NCBI GenBank assembly: GCA_021155195.1
Contig: JAJNPV010000017.1
Coordinates: forward strand, 62,001 to 126,000
Length of the DNA stretch: 64,000 nucleotides
Direction of reading: 5' to 3'
Source: Ohtaekwangia sp.
GTDB lineage: Bacteria; Bacteroidota; Bacteroidia; Cytophagales; Cyclobacteriaceae
The number at the start of each line of letters is the position of its first letter. Within the stretch, counting starts at the first letter, position 1. Positions 43,596 through 52,656 of the stretch are shown here, piece by piece. The notes beneath the pieces were generated by a model. It was not told where the DNA came from. It saw nothing but the letters and a program-made list of their open reading frames with translations, and made no database searches. The translations under genes were made by a program, and so were the position numbers.

Positions 43596-45077
43596 TCAAA
43601 AAACTATATCTGCATACTCCCCCTTTGCACAGGTTCGGCACGAAAGCCGACCTTTAAGCGCAGTAGGTTTAAATAACGATTTACCCATTAGCATCCGTAC
43701 ACATTCCTGAATACCTTCGGTTATGCTTGGATGTGGGTGTACACATTCTGCCAATTCCTCAATTCCTTTATCCATTGAAATAAGAACCGCCACTGCTTGT
43801 ATTGCACTACTTGCATGATTGCCCACCACCTTCATACCCAAAATCTTCATTTGGTCATCGTTGGTCACCAACAATTTAATAAATCCCTGTGTATTTCTTT
43901 TAGCAATTGCCCTCGAAATGGTACTATACTCAAGCGTAACCACTTTATAATCTACTCCATTCTCTTTTGCCTGGGTTTCATTCATCCCAACCCCGGCAAC
44001 TTCGGGGCTTAAAAACATAATCGTACTTATGTTTTCATACACCAGTTTGCGGTCGGGTTTACTAAACATTCTTTCTACAGCATAACGTGCCTCCAACTCG
44101 CCTACGTTTACCAACGAAATATCGGCCGTTAAATCGCCAACCGCATAAATATTAGTGATGTTGGTTTGAGTTTCATTATTCTCAATACCTCTTTTTGTAA
44201 TTTGGATGCCTACTTCATCATTGATCAGGTTTTCAATGTTGGCTACACGCCCCACAGAAACCAATGCTTTTTCTACATTAAAGGTTTGCTTGCTCCCATC
44301 GGTGTATTCCAATTCATACTCAACCCGGCCATTAATTATTTTCATACTGACCAGTCTGGAGTTTCGATGGATTAAAACTCCTTTGTTCTCCATGTTCCTT
44401 TCAACAATTTTCACTACATCTTCATCCTCAAAGGGAAGTATGCGATCCCCTTTATCAATCAAATGAACTTTCGTTTTGCCAAATCCGCTAAAGATGGTTG
44501 CATACTCGCAACCAATTACCCCGGCTCCCACAATCACCATGCTCTCAGGAAAGTCGTCTAAGTCTTCTATGCCTTCACTGGTCAACACAATTTTTTCGTC
44601 AATTGGAAGTTCGGGCAAATGTCTGGGTCTGCTTCCGGTAGCCAGAATAATATTTTCTGCATAAACAATTTCTTTGTTCCCGGTTGTTGAAATCTCAACT
44701 TCATTCTTACCAAGAACTTTTGCATTGCCTTTTCTATACGTCAATAGATTGGCATAAGAAGACGAATTCAGTTGTTGAAGATGTTCTTCCAAAAGGCTCT
44801 TCCGCTCCTGTACAGCCTTCCTTACTTCACTTTGGATTTCTTTAAAACTAATGGAAGGTTCCTGAATATTATAGCGTTTCAGATTTTTACGAAAGGCTGA
44901 TGCTTCACGCGAAAGTTCCCACCAGGTTTTTGAAGAAAGTGCACCGTTGGTTACTCCGGCTCCTCCAACCTGATTTCTCTCAATCAATAAAGTTTTCTTT
45001 CTAAAATCAATTGCACGCATAGCCGCTGCATAGCCAGAGGGGCCTGCGCCAATAATTACCAGATCAAATTTTTCCAT
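43596..45077 (-). CDS. Dihydrolipoamide dehydrogenase-like flavoprotein lacking the redox cysteines
   Basis: 493 residues with the full architecture of the class I pyridine-nucleotide disulfide reductases: FAD motif IIGAGPSGYAAAMRA (8-22), NAD motif VIVGAGVIGCEYATIFSGFG, second FAD site NIYAVGDLTADISLVN, and dimerisation domain with the His-Glu pair in HPHPSITEG. The motif GGxCxxxGCxPSK is instead GGAGVTNGALSSK at 38-50, so both active-site Cys are replaced (Gly41, Ala46). It cannot form the usual disulfide. A C-terminal extension carries CRTC (Cys480, Cys483). It may be a transhydrogenase or quinone/thiol-independent oxidoreductase (inference). Confidence 0.88.
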   Translation of the reverse strand: MEKFDLVIIGAGPSGYAAAMRAIDFRKKTLLIERNQVGGAGVTNGALSSKTWWELSREASAFRKNLKRYNIQEPSISFKEIQSEVRKAVQERKSLLEEHLQQLNSSSYANLLTYRKGNAKVLGKNEVEISTTGNKEIVYAENIILATGSRPRHLPELPIDEKIVLTSEGIEDLDDFPESMVIVGAGVIGCEYATIFSGFGKTKVHLIDKGDRILPFEDEDVVKIVERNMENKGVLIHRNSRLVSMKIINGRVEYELEYTDGSKQTFNVEKALVSVGRVANIENLINDEVGIQITKRGIENNETQTNITNIYAVGDLTADISLVNVGELEARYAVERMFSKPDRKLVYENISTIMFLSPEVAGVGMNETQAKENGVDYKVVTLEYSTISRAIAKRNTQGFIKLLVTNDDQMKILGMKVVGNHASSAIQAVAVLISMDKGIEELAECVHPHPSITEGIQECVRMLMGKSLFKPTALKGRLSCRTCAKGEYADIVF

Positions 45078-45232
45078 AAACGATTAAAGCCTAAACTAGA
45101 TTACAAGGTACAATTTCCCGTTAAGGAATCAATGCCATTTCAGATAGAGATGACATGTTATTAAAGGTACATAATCAATAAAATGCATTAAATTTCAGCC
45201 ACATATAACAGTTTAAATTCAGATAGGAATTT

Positions 45233-45814
45233 ATGATCGACCAACTAATAAAATGGGATAAAGAATTGCTGATTTTCCTGAATAGTTTTCATGCGCCCTG
45301 GCTCGATCCTATTATGCTGCTTATAACCAAAACTTTCTTTTGGTTGCCGCTGTATGGTTTTTTGATTTATCTCATGTTTCGAAATTTCAAAAAAGAAGCT
45401 TGGCTTATTTTGATTGGTGCAGGTATTACCATTTTACTGTGCGATCAGATCACCTCTACTTTTATGAAGCCGTTCTTTGCTCGTTTACGTCCATCACAAG
45501 ATCCTTCCATGATAGGATTAATTCATCATGTTGATAATTATAAAGGCGGCTTATATGGCTTTGCTTCCGGGCATGCAGCCAATACATTTGGTGTGGCTCT
45601 ATTTGTTTGGTTAACCTTAAAACCTATCTACAAATGGATGTGGGCAATCTTTATTTGGGCCGCGGTGATGACTTATACACGCATTTATCTGGGAGTACAT
45701 TATCCAGGGGATATTATTGTTGGTGCAACAATAGGGCTTGGCTGTGGAATAATTGGCTACAGGACATCAACCTATCTTAGAAAACGAATCAAAAGTAGCC
45801 CATCAACTTCTTAA
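45233..45814 (+). CDS. PAP2 family membrane phosphatase
   Basis: 193 residues, about five or six membrane helices. The three phosphatase motifs are KPFFARLRP (residues ~75-83), FASGHAANTF and RIYLGVHYPGDIIVGA with the catalytic His. Such proteins dephosphorylate undecaprenyl pyrophosphate or phospholipids at the outer face of the inner membrane. The 3' end overlaps the converging riboflavin synthase gene by 12 bp. Confidence 0.92.
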   Translation: MIDQLIKWDKELLIFLNSFHAPWLDPIMLLITKTFFWLPLYGFLIYLMFRNFKKEAWLILIGAGITILLCDQITSTFMKPFFARLRPSQDPSMIGLIHHVDNYKGGLYGFASGHAANTFGVALFVWLTLKPIYKWMWAIFIWAAVMTYTRIYLGVHYPGDIIVGATIGLGCGIIGYRTSTYLRKRIKSSPSTS

Positions 45815-46387
45815 CAATCGCTTTACATACTTGCCAATAATATCAAACTCTAGGTTAACTGAATCTCCAACATGAATGCATTGAAAATTGGTATTCTCAT
45901 ATGTATATGGAATGATAGCAACCGTAAAACCATTGTCCTTGCTATTGAAACAAGTAAGACTTACGCCATTAATTGAAATCGATCCCTTTTCGACCGTTAC
46001 ATTCCCCAACGAAGAATCGTACTCAAATTCATACAACCAACTCCCCTTTCCATCTTTAAGAGAAGTACAGATTCCAATTTGATCTACGTGCCCCTGCACT
46101 ACGTGACCATCAAAGCGACCATTGGCTACCATACACCGTTCAAGATTAACGATAGCTCCTGCTTCTAATCTATCAAGGTTTGATTTTTGTAAGGTCTCGT
46201 CAATAGCAGTAACCCAATGTAAATTTCCTTTCACCCGAGTTACGGTAAGGCATACACCATTATGGGAAACACTTTGATCCACTTTTAATTCATTTCCAAT
46301 TTTACTTTCAATGCAGTAAGTTTTGTTGGAACGATCTTGCGTTACTTCTTTTATTATACCTAATGTTTCTATGATGCCTGTAAACAT
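45803..46387 (-). CDS. ribE: Riboflavin synthase, alpha chain
   Basis: 194 residues with two similar lumazine-binding barrels: MFTGIIETLGIIKEV and VSHNGVCLTVTRV in the first, GRFDGHVVQGHVDQIG and GSISINGVSLTCF in the second. It dismutates two 6,7-dimethyl-8-ribityllumazine to riboflavin and pyrimidine. It follows the amidohydrolase gene by 3 bp, so it is expressed from that transcript; I see no FMN riboswitch ahead of it. Confidence 0.96.
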   Translation of the reverse strand: MFTGIIETLGIIKEVTQDRSNKTYCIESKIGNELKVDQSVSHNGVCLTVTRVKGNLHWVTAIDETLQKSNLDRLEAGAIVNLERCMVANGRFDGHVVQGHVDQIGICTSLKDGKGSWLYEFEYDSSLGNVTVEKGSISINGVSLTCFNSKDNGFTVAIIPYTYENTNFQCIHVGDSVNLEFDIIGKYVKRLLRS

Positions 46388-46390
46388 TGA

Positions 46391-48043
46391 CTATTTTTTC
46401 TCTGATAACTTTTGAATCGCCTCTTTTTGATCTGGTCTAACGGTTGGATATTTGATCCCCAGCTGATCCAAATACGTTTTGTACTTAGCAGGATTATAAT
46501 AGAACGGCTTTAGCTTTGGTGAATACTCATCCATAATTTTCTTATTAAGCGTAATGGCTGGTTCATCTTTTTCTCCCACCAATGGAGTATACTGCAAGTC
46601 TTTTGTTTGCTCAGAACGATAATACTCCCATGAGTTCTTAAGAATCTCAGGCTTTAATAGCAGATCCAGCAAAGTCATCACTTCTGCTTTGGCTCCATAC
46701 ACAATTCCTTTATGGGCAATGGGGGTTGCCATAGAGATTGCATTGCTCCAATGGTGACCCGGCAAACCGGGAATGTTGGATGGGTACCGAAGCACAATGG
46801 TGGGTACCGTCCAACTGATGTCTGCAATGTCATCAGAACCACCCCCCATTGCCATTAATTGACGACCCATGACATTTACCGGCCCTGTTGGGCTTGGCAA
46901 ACTTATAGTATCCAACTTCACAGCAAGTCCATCCACCTTAGGGGCTTTTAATTCAATCTGCGAAGCCTTGGCTAATAATTGATCATCTTCAGTCCACTTT
47001 GGCAAACCAACCTTTTTAATGTTCTCATACATGGCTTCCGCCATTGGTTTGTTAAAATGGCCAGGCCAGGCCGACCCTAAAACCTCATATGTAAATTTTG
47101 TGTCTGTCATTAATGCTGCTCCTTCTGCTACCTTTATGCCGATATCAAAGAGTTTTTTAATGTTTGGATAGGTACGCTCCCTAAAGTAATACCACACCGA
47201 TGCTTTTGAGGGAACTACGTTTGGCTGATCACCGCCATCGGAAATTACATAATGAGAGCGCTGAGTTAACTCCAGGTGCTCTCTTCTAAAATTCCAACCA
47301 ATATTCATAAGTTCAACAGCATCTAATGCACTCCTTCCCCGCCAAGGGGCACCCGCAGCATGAGCTGCAGCACCTTCAAAGTTGAACCGCACTGACACTA
47401 ATCCATTACCACCTGAATCGCCATAGCCAACACCTAAATTATTTGCTACGTGTGTGAAGATACACGCATCAACATCTTTGAAATATCCCGCCCGAACATA
47501 ATATGCTTTTGTACCCACTAACTCTTCGGCAATACCTGGCCAAAGCATAATGGTTCCACTAATTCTATCACGCTCCATAATCTTTTTCAATGCCAATGCA
47601 GAAATTATATTCAGAGCTTGTCCGGAATTATGACCTTCACCATGGCCTGGTGCGCCTACTACAATTGGATCTTGATATGCAACACCTGGCTTTTGCGAAG
47701 CCTTAGGAATACAATCTACATCTGAACCTAATGCTATCACTGGTTTTCCAGATCCATAGCTCCATCTGGCTATCCAGGCAGTGGGCACTCCTGCTATCCC
47801 CTTCTCTACTTTAAATCCCTGTTTTTCTAAAAGAGCTGTCAGGTAATTAAATGTTTCCCACTCCTGAAATCCAAGTTCAGAAAAACTAAAAAGCATATCA
47901 TTGATCTGTTGGCCGAGCACTGCATTTTTCTCAACTTCTGTGGCCGCTTCAGCTTTGAGTTTCTCAACTTGTTGCACTTCGGTTTGTGCAAATGTGAGCG
48001 TTCCTGTAAGGAGTGCAAGAATCAACGTAAGGATTTTTCTCAT
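46391..48043 (-). CDS. Exported M20 family amidohydrolase (AbgB-like)
   Basis: 550 residues with a signal peptide (ILTLILALLTGTLTFAQ). M20 peptidase/amidohydrolase features: IALGSDVDCIPKASQKPG, VVGAPGHGEGHNSGQALNII, AAAHAAGAPWRGRSALDAVE and MAMGGGSDDIADISWTVPTI. The HGEGHN metal-site segment and the order of blocks are closest to p-aminobenzoyl-glutamate hydrolase subunit B. It should cleave an amide bond in the periplasm. It leads a two-gene unit with ribE. Confidence 0.9.
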   Translation of the reverse strand: MRKILTLILALLTGTLTFAQTEVQQVEKLKAEAATEVEKNAVLGQQINDMLFSFSELGFQEWETFNYLTALLEKQGFKVEKGIAGVPTAWIARWSYGSGKPVIALGSDVDCIPKASQKPGVAYQDPIVVGAPGHGEGHNSGQALNIISALALKKIMERDRISGTIMLWPGIAEELVGTKAYYVRAGYFKDVDACIFTHVANNLGVGYGDSGGNGLVSVRFNFEGAAAHAAGAPWRGRSALDAVELMNIGWNFRREHLELTQRSHYVISDGGDQPNVVPSKASVWYYFRERTYPNIKKLFDIGIKVAEGAALMTDTKFTYEVLGSAWPGHFNKPMAEAMYENIKKVGLPKWTEDDQLLAKASQIELKAPKVDGLAVKLDTISLPSPTGPVNVMGRQLMAMGGGSDDIADISWTVPTIVLRYPSNIPGLPGHHWSNAISMATPIAHKGIVYGAKAEVMTLLDLLLKPEILKNSWEYYRSEQTKDLQYTPLVGEKDEPAITLNKKIMDEYSPKLKPFYYNPAKYKTYLDQLGIKYPTVRPDQKEAIQKLSEKK

Positions 48044-48205
48044 GGGTTTATGGCTTAGATTAATGCAAGATAAAAATTAACTCTACCCTTTCAAGTATTC
48101 TGGTAAGAACGAAAAATGCGGATTTTGGACGGTATTTCAATCGGTTTCAAAGATTATGGTTTATATTATAAACTATTTTATATTTGCAACGTAAACGTTA
48201 TCAAT

Positions 48206-48781
48206 ATGGAAACAAACTCAGAAAACCTGACCGCCCAGCAAAGTCTGGACTTAATCACGAACATGATTAAGCAAACACAAAGTAACTTAAGACAAAACAG
48301 TGTCTATTTTTTATTATGGGGATGGGTGATTGCCATCTGTAATCTTGGAATGTATCTGTTATCAAATTTTACAGATTTTGAACGTCCATACTTCATTTGG
48401 CTGGCAACTATCCCAGCCTGGATTATCACTATAATTATTGGTAGCAAGCAGAGTAAGTCATCTACCGTTAAAACACATCTCGACAACATTAATATGTGGC
48501 TGTGGATTGCGCTTGCAATATCAATCTTCCCATCTATATTATTTGGTTCAAAAATTGGTTGGATGATCAATGCAGTTGTGCTTATGCCTGTTGGACTGTG
48601 CACGTTTGTTTCAGGCATTCTTCTTCGGTTCAAACCTTTAATTTTTGGTGGCATTGTTATCTGGATTGCAGGAGCCCTTTGCTACTGGGTGGCTCCTATC
48701 GACCAGTATCTGGTTGGTGCGCTCGCCATGATTCTTGGATATTTAGTTCCTGGTTACATGCTTCGTGCTGCAAAAAAATAG
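48206..48781 (+). CDS. Multi-pass membrane protein paired with a winged-helix regulator
   Basis: 191 residues from the ATG at 48206 (METNSENLTAQQSLDLI); an upstream in-frame ATG would add 30 residues without family sense. A soluble helix of ~35 residues precedes about five membrane segments (VYFLLWGWVIAICNLGMYLL, IWLATIPAWIITIIIG, MWLWIALAISIFPSILF, IFGGIVIWIAGALCYW, LVGALAMILGYLVPGYML). Family of unknown function, often found before a small winged-helix gene. Here that gene follows after 3 bp, so the two are translated together. Confidence 0.82.
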   Translation: METNSENLTAQQSLDLITNMIKQTQSNLRQNSVYFLLWGWVIAICNLGMYLLSNFTDFERPYFIWLATIPAWIITIIIGSKQSKSSTVKTHLDNINMWLWIALAISIFPSILFGSKIGWMINAVVLMPVGLCTFVSGILLRFKPLIFGGIVIWIAGALCYWVAPIDQYLVGALAMILGYLVPGYMLRAAKK

Positions 48782-48784
48782 CTG

Positions 48785-49069
48785 ATGCTAAAAGATCTTG
48801 ACCCGTTACTGCATTCACAACTTCGGTTGGGTGTTATTTCGCTACTCATTAGCGTAGAGTCAGCTGAGTTTACCTACTTAAAAGAAAAGACAAATTCCAC
48901 GGCCGGAAATTTAAGTGTACAATTAGATAAGCTTTCTGCCGCAGGCTATATCGATATTAAAAAATCATTTAGAGGAAAACGCCCCCTTACAACGTGCTCC
49001 ATTACTAAAAAAGGGATTAAAGCTTTTGAGGAGTATGTAAACACACTGAAACAGTATATCGGAAAATAA
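48785..49069 (+). CDS. Small winged-helix transcriptional regulator
   Basis: 94 residues, a single winged helix: LLHSQLRLGVISLLISVESA, FTYLKEKTNSTAGNLSVQLD (recognition helix), KLSAAGYIDIKKSFRGKRPL (wing) and CSITKKGIKAFEEYVNTL. Resembles the MarR-like HTH_34 group. It is sandwiched between a membrane protein gene and a small secreted protein gene (24 bp downstream), probably autoregulating the unit. Confidence 0.9.
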   Translation: MLKDLDPLLHSQLRLGVISLLISVESAEFTYLKEKTNSTAGNLSVQLDKLSAAGYIDIKKSFRGKRPLTTCSITKKGIKAFEEYVNTLKQYIGK

Positions 49070-49093
49070 TTCTTAAACTAAAAGTATTGATTT

Positions 49094-49624
49094 ATGAAAA
49101 AGCTATTCGTTCTCTCCCTTCTAGTCATTCAGGTTACAATTATACAAGCTCAAGAATCTGGCATGATAAACCGTAAACAGTTAGCTCCACTAAGTTACTT
49201 CATTGGTAATTGGCAAGGAACCGCGACTATCACCCAACAGGGAGGCAGTCAAATAAAGGTAAACCAGAGCGAAAAAATTACCTGGCAGTTAGACAGTATG
49301 CTTCTAAACTTTGAGGGAACCGGAAAAGATCCTGTAACCAATAAACAAACCTTCCATGCTTTTGCTTTGGTATTCTACAATCCTGACACAAAGAAGTTAG
49401 GAATGAAATCTTTCACCCATGAGGGAAGACAAACGGATGCTTACTTTACAGTGATCGGTGAAAATAAATTTGAATGGGGATTTGACCTGCAAGAAAACCG
49501 AGGCAAAATTAAGTATACCATAACCTTATCCACCAAGGACAAGACCTGGTACGAACAAGGTGAATTTTCACCCAATGGAAGCCAATGGTATCCGTTTATG
49601 TCTATGAATTTAATGAAGCAGTAG
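49094..49624 (+). CDS. Secreted DUF1579-like protein
   Basis: 176 residues with a signal peptide (LFVLSLLVIQVTIIQAQ). The mature part is a single beta-barrel-like domain starting LSYFIGNWQGTATITQQGG and containing WQLDSMLLNFEGTGKDP, HAFALVFYNPDTKKLGM and WGFDLQENRGKIKYTI. The pattern fits lipocalin-like DUF1579 proteins of unknown ligand. Third gene of the membrane protein/regulator unit. Confidence 0.72.
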   Translation: MKKLFVLSLLVIQVTIIQAQESGMINRKQLAPLSYFIGNWQGTATITQQGGSQIKVNQSEKITWQLDSMLLNFEGTGKDPVTNKQTFHAFALVFYNPDTKKLGMKSFTHEGRQTDAYFTVIGENKFEWGFDLQENRGKIKYTITLSTKDKTWYEQGEFSPNGSQWYPFMSMNLMKQ

Positions 49625-49635
49625 GGAATGCTTCA

Positions 49636-51033
49636 CTAAACCACCTTGGCTAATTCAGGATCCCAATTAACAATAGCTTTATCAAAATAACTTTTGTTAG
49701 TGGCTAATGCCGGCCCAGCAGCCCGCATACTAAATATAGCGTCTTCTTTAATCGCGGCTTTTTCCCTAATTCCTTTATAGAAATTTACATGGTGATCCAG
49801 GTTGGCGCTATACCCTCTAGGGGCTTTATATTCAAGATCGGATGTACTCATTGCTGGTGCACCTTTTGGATACTTGGCTTTATACCATATTTCATATTCC
49901 TTTCGCTGAGCCTCTGTGAAGGTTTCAAAAGAATCCCAACCTCCATATCCAGGTTCATCGTGTATTTTGTGATGAACCACTTTTACTGCATCCCAACCCA
50001 TGTCAATGTATCCATCCGTTCCTATTAATCGAAGTCCTTCACCGCGTTCACTTCCATCTACAAAGTTTACCCGCATTTGCAAATTAAAGGCTGCATGTTT
50101 AGCCGATGCAGGATAATCATACACACCTAAAATAACATCGGGCACATCACGACCATCTTTCCAGTAGCGCAATCCGCCTGTTGCCAAGATACGATTTGGT
50201 CCGTGCGAACTTGTTACTGCATGCAAGGCCGAGAATAAATGGACAAAAAGATCTCCTGCCACTCCGGTTCCATAGTCTTGATAATTTCTCCATCTAAAGA
50301 AGCGAACCGGATCATACGCACGTTTGGGGGCGTCTCCTACAAAATTATCCCAATCGACTGTATTAGAATTGGCATCCGTAGGAATGGAATACTGCCAGGC
50401 ACCGTTGGCGCTGTGCCGATCCATCCAGGTTTCCACCATCACTAAATCACCAATCATTTTCGATTCAAAGAGTTCGCGTGTTTTTTCTGTTACAATTGAA
50501 CTCACCCGCTGGCTACCCACCTGAAATACTTTTCCAGTTTTCTTTTGGGTGGCAATTACTTCTGCTCCTTCTTCCAACTTATGTACCATGGGTTTCTCAC
50601 AATACACGTGTTTTCCTTTGTTCATCGCCTCAATGGAAATCCTGTCGTGCCAATGATCGGAAGTGGCTATGATTACAGCATCTACATCTTTTCGATCGAG
50701 GATCTCTTTATAATTTTTTGTTACAAATAAATCCTTGCCATACATTTCTTTTGCATGATCCAACCGACCAGTGTACAGATCGCAAACACCCACCAACTTC
50801 ACTCCCGGTACTTGAAGTGTCCAATGTGTATTATTAAAACCCATTATACCCATGCCTATAATCGCCACGTTCACCTGATCATTAACTCCATAAACCTTGT
50901 TTTCAATTTTTGGAGAATCTAGATAGAATGATTTTCCACTCCCTGCTAAAACTGCTGGAACTACTGAAGAGGCAAATGCTGTTCCGGCCACTTTTTTTAT
51001 AAAGCCTCTGCGTGAAGATTTTAAACTAGTCAT
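49636..51033 (-). CDS. Tat-exported Gfo/Idh/MocA family oxidoreductase
   Basis: 465 residues. Twin-arginine signal SSRRGFIKKVAGTAFASS. NAD site VNVAIIGMGIMGFNN (residues ~50-64), EKP motif in GKHVYCEKPMVHKLEEGAE and catalytic region GTGVAGDLFVHLFSALHAVT with the His. Closest in layout to the long glycosyl-hydrolase-like (GH109-type) Gfo/Idh proteins common in Bacteroidota and Planctomycetes. NAD-dependent sugar oxidation or glycoside cleavage in the periplasm is expected. It converges with the DUF1579-like gene and diverges from the cytochrome/FG-GAP gene. Confidence 0.92.
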   Translation of the reverse strand: MTSLKSSRRGFIKKVAGTAFASSVVPAVLAGSGKSFYLDSPKIENKVYGVNDQVNVAIIGMGIMGFNNTHWTLQVPGVKLVGVCDLYTGRLDHAKEMYGKDLFVTKNYKEILDRKDVDAVIIATSDHWHDRISIEAMNKGKHVYCEKPMVHKLEEGAEVIATQKKTGKVFQVGSQRVSSIVTEKTRELFESKMIGDLVMVETWMDRHSANGAWQYSIPTDANSNTVDWDNFVGDAPKRAYDPVRFFRWRNYQDYGTGVAGDLFVHLFSALHAVTSSHGPNRILATGGLRYWKDGRDVPDVILGVYDYPASAKHAAFNLQMRVNFVDGSERGEGLRLIGTDGYIDMGWDAVKVVHHKIHDEPGYGGWDSFETFTEAQRKEYEIWYKAKYPKGAPAMSTSDLEYKAPRGYSANLDHHVNFYKGIREKAAIKEDAIFSMRAAGPALATNKSYFDKAIVNWDPELAKVV

Positions 51034-51162
51034 AAAATGTAATGGTTTAATAGTAAGTTTGAGTCGAACAACTTAATTAAGTACAGTCTTTAAATATATT
51101 AATTTGTTAGCTGACTGCATACTTATAAGGTATCAATTTTCAATTAATTGAAACAAAAAATC

Positions 51163-52644
51163 ATGAATAGGTTCATTGTAGGTGTAATACTTTTAGCACC
51201 TCTATTTTCCTGCGAAAGCGAAGAGAAAAAAGGCGAGCGATTGGCTAAACAATACTGCGGAAGTTGTCATGTATTTCCTGAGCCAGCTTTGTTGCCGAAG
51301 GAAATATGGGTAAAAAATGTGCTGCCCAATATGGCTTTTAGAATGGGGCTTTCCGATTTGATGGAAGCTTCCAGAACAATCCCTGAAGAAGACTTTCTTA
51401 CTGTCATTAAAACCCTTCCAACAAGGCCCATGGTTAGCGAACAGGAATGGCTATCTATCGTAAATTATTTTAAGGACAAGGCTCCCGATGAACTTGTTTT
51501 ACCAAAAAAAGATAGTGTTAACAAACTCACTCATTTTGAACCATTAAAATATGTTAGTGATGATATCTCCTTAGTTACTCTTCTTAAAACAGACTCTCAA
51601 AATGATCGTCTTTATATTGGATCAAGAGATGGAACTCTTAATTTCCTGAATAAACAATTGGAGTTTATTGGTACCCGTACATTGAAAAGTCCACCGTCAC
51701 ATATTGAAATAGATTCCAAAAATAATCTCTTTCTATCTTTGATGGGCGTGATGGATCCTAATGATAGACCTGCAGGAGAAATAGTAAAAATTGATGTGCA
51801 GGGTCATATCAGTACAATAATCGATTCTTTAAAACGTCCCGTTCACTTTACCAAAACCGATTTAAACTCAGATGGGTTTGATGATTTTGTGGTTTGTGAA
51901 TTTGGAAATTACACCGGAGGTCTTTACCTATATCAGAGTGCTGGTGATTCCTCATACATTAAACATACCCTATCCAATCTACCTGGCGCCCGTAATGTAA
52001 TTTTAAATGATTTTAATAAGGATGGAAATTTAGATCTTCTTGCTTTATTGACACAAGGTGATGAACAAATTGCTTTATTCATAAATCGGGGTAACTTTCA
52101 ATTTCAGCAAAAGACACTTTTAAAGTTTCCGCCCGTTTACGGATCTAGTTATTTTGAAATAAATGATTTTAATAATGATGGAAAAAATGATATTCTCTAC
52201 ACCAACGGGGATAATTCAGATTATTCAGAAATATTGAAACCTTATCACGGAATAAGGATTTTCACTCAGAATTCAAGTGGTCTATTTATTGAATCCTGGT
52301 TTTATCCAATGCATGGCGCATCCAAAGCAATGGCTTATGATTTTGATCAGGATGGCGATTTAGATATTGCAGCCATCTCGTTTTTTCCGGATTTTAAGAA
52401 TACGCCTGATGAGAGCTTCATCCTTTTTGAAAATATTGATCAGCAATTTATACCTACCAAACTACCAGAAAGTGCAGCCGGTAGATGGTTAATTATGGAG
52501 ATTGCAGATTTTGAATTGGATGGAGATATGGATATTCTTTTGGGGGCACTTAATTTTAATAACAAAGTTCCACCTTCTTTGTTCAAAACATGGGAAGAAG
52601 AGCACACATCAGTTTTGATTCTTAAAAACAAAACTTTAAAATAA
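51163..52644 (+). CDS. Lipoprotein with c-type heme motif and FG-GAP repeats
   Basis: 493 residues from the ATG at 51163 (a TTG five codons earlier is less likely). The leader FIVGVILLAPLFSC is a lipobox. Residues ~25-105 hold one heme-binding CxxCH (YCGSCHVFPEP) and a Met-rich helix (NMAFRMGL) that could supply the axial ligand, as in mono-heme cytochromes. From ~residue 200 there are FG-GAP loops: DLNSDGFDDFVV, DFNKDGNLDLL, DFNNDGKNDILY, DFDQDGDLDIA. It resembles planctomycete and bacteroidete cytochrome/VCBS fusions. Electron transfer at the outer membrane is plausible (inference). Confidence 0.88.
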   Translation: MNRFIVGVILLAPLFSCESEEKKGERLAKQYCGSCHVFPEPALLPKEIWVKNVLPNMAFRMGLSDLMEASRTIPEEDFLTVIKTLPTRPMVSEQEWLSIVNYFKDKAPDELVLPKKDSVNKLTHFEPLKYVSDDISLVTLLKTDSQNDRLYIGSRDGTLNFLNKQLEFIGTRTLKSPPSHIEIDSKNNLFLSLMGVMDPNDRPAGEIVKIDVQGHISTIIDSLKRPVHFTKTDLNSDGFDDFVVCEFGNYTGGLYLYQSAGDSSYIKHTLSNLPGARNVILNDFNKDGNLDLLALLTQGDEQIALFINRGNFQFQQKTLLKFPPVYGSSYFEINDFNNDGKNDILYTNGDNSDYSEILKPYHGIRIFTQNSSGLFIESWFYPMHGASKAMAYDFDQDGDLDIAAISFFPDFKNTPDESFILFENIDQQFIPTKLPESAAGRWLIMEIADFELDGDMDILLGALNFNNKVPPSLFKTWEEEHTSVLILKNKTLK

Positions 52645-52656
52645 TCTTTTCACTGC

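Noticed and set aside
46388..46390. Possible FMN riboswitch for riboflavin synthase
   Set aside because: Only 3 bp separate it from the upstream gene, and nothing FMN-aptamer-like was seen before 48043 on that strand.
48116..48205. Extended start for the 191-residue membrane protein
   Set aside because: The added segment is low-complexity Tyr/Phe/Ile translation of an A/T-rich promoter-like stretch; the ATG at 48206 begins the conserved-looking soluble helix.
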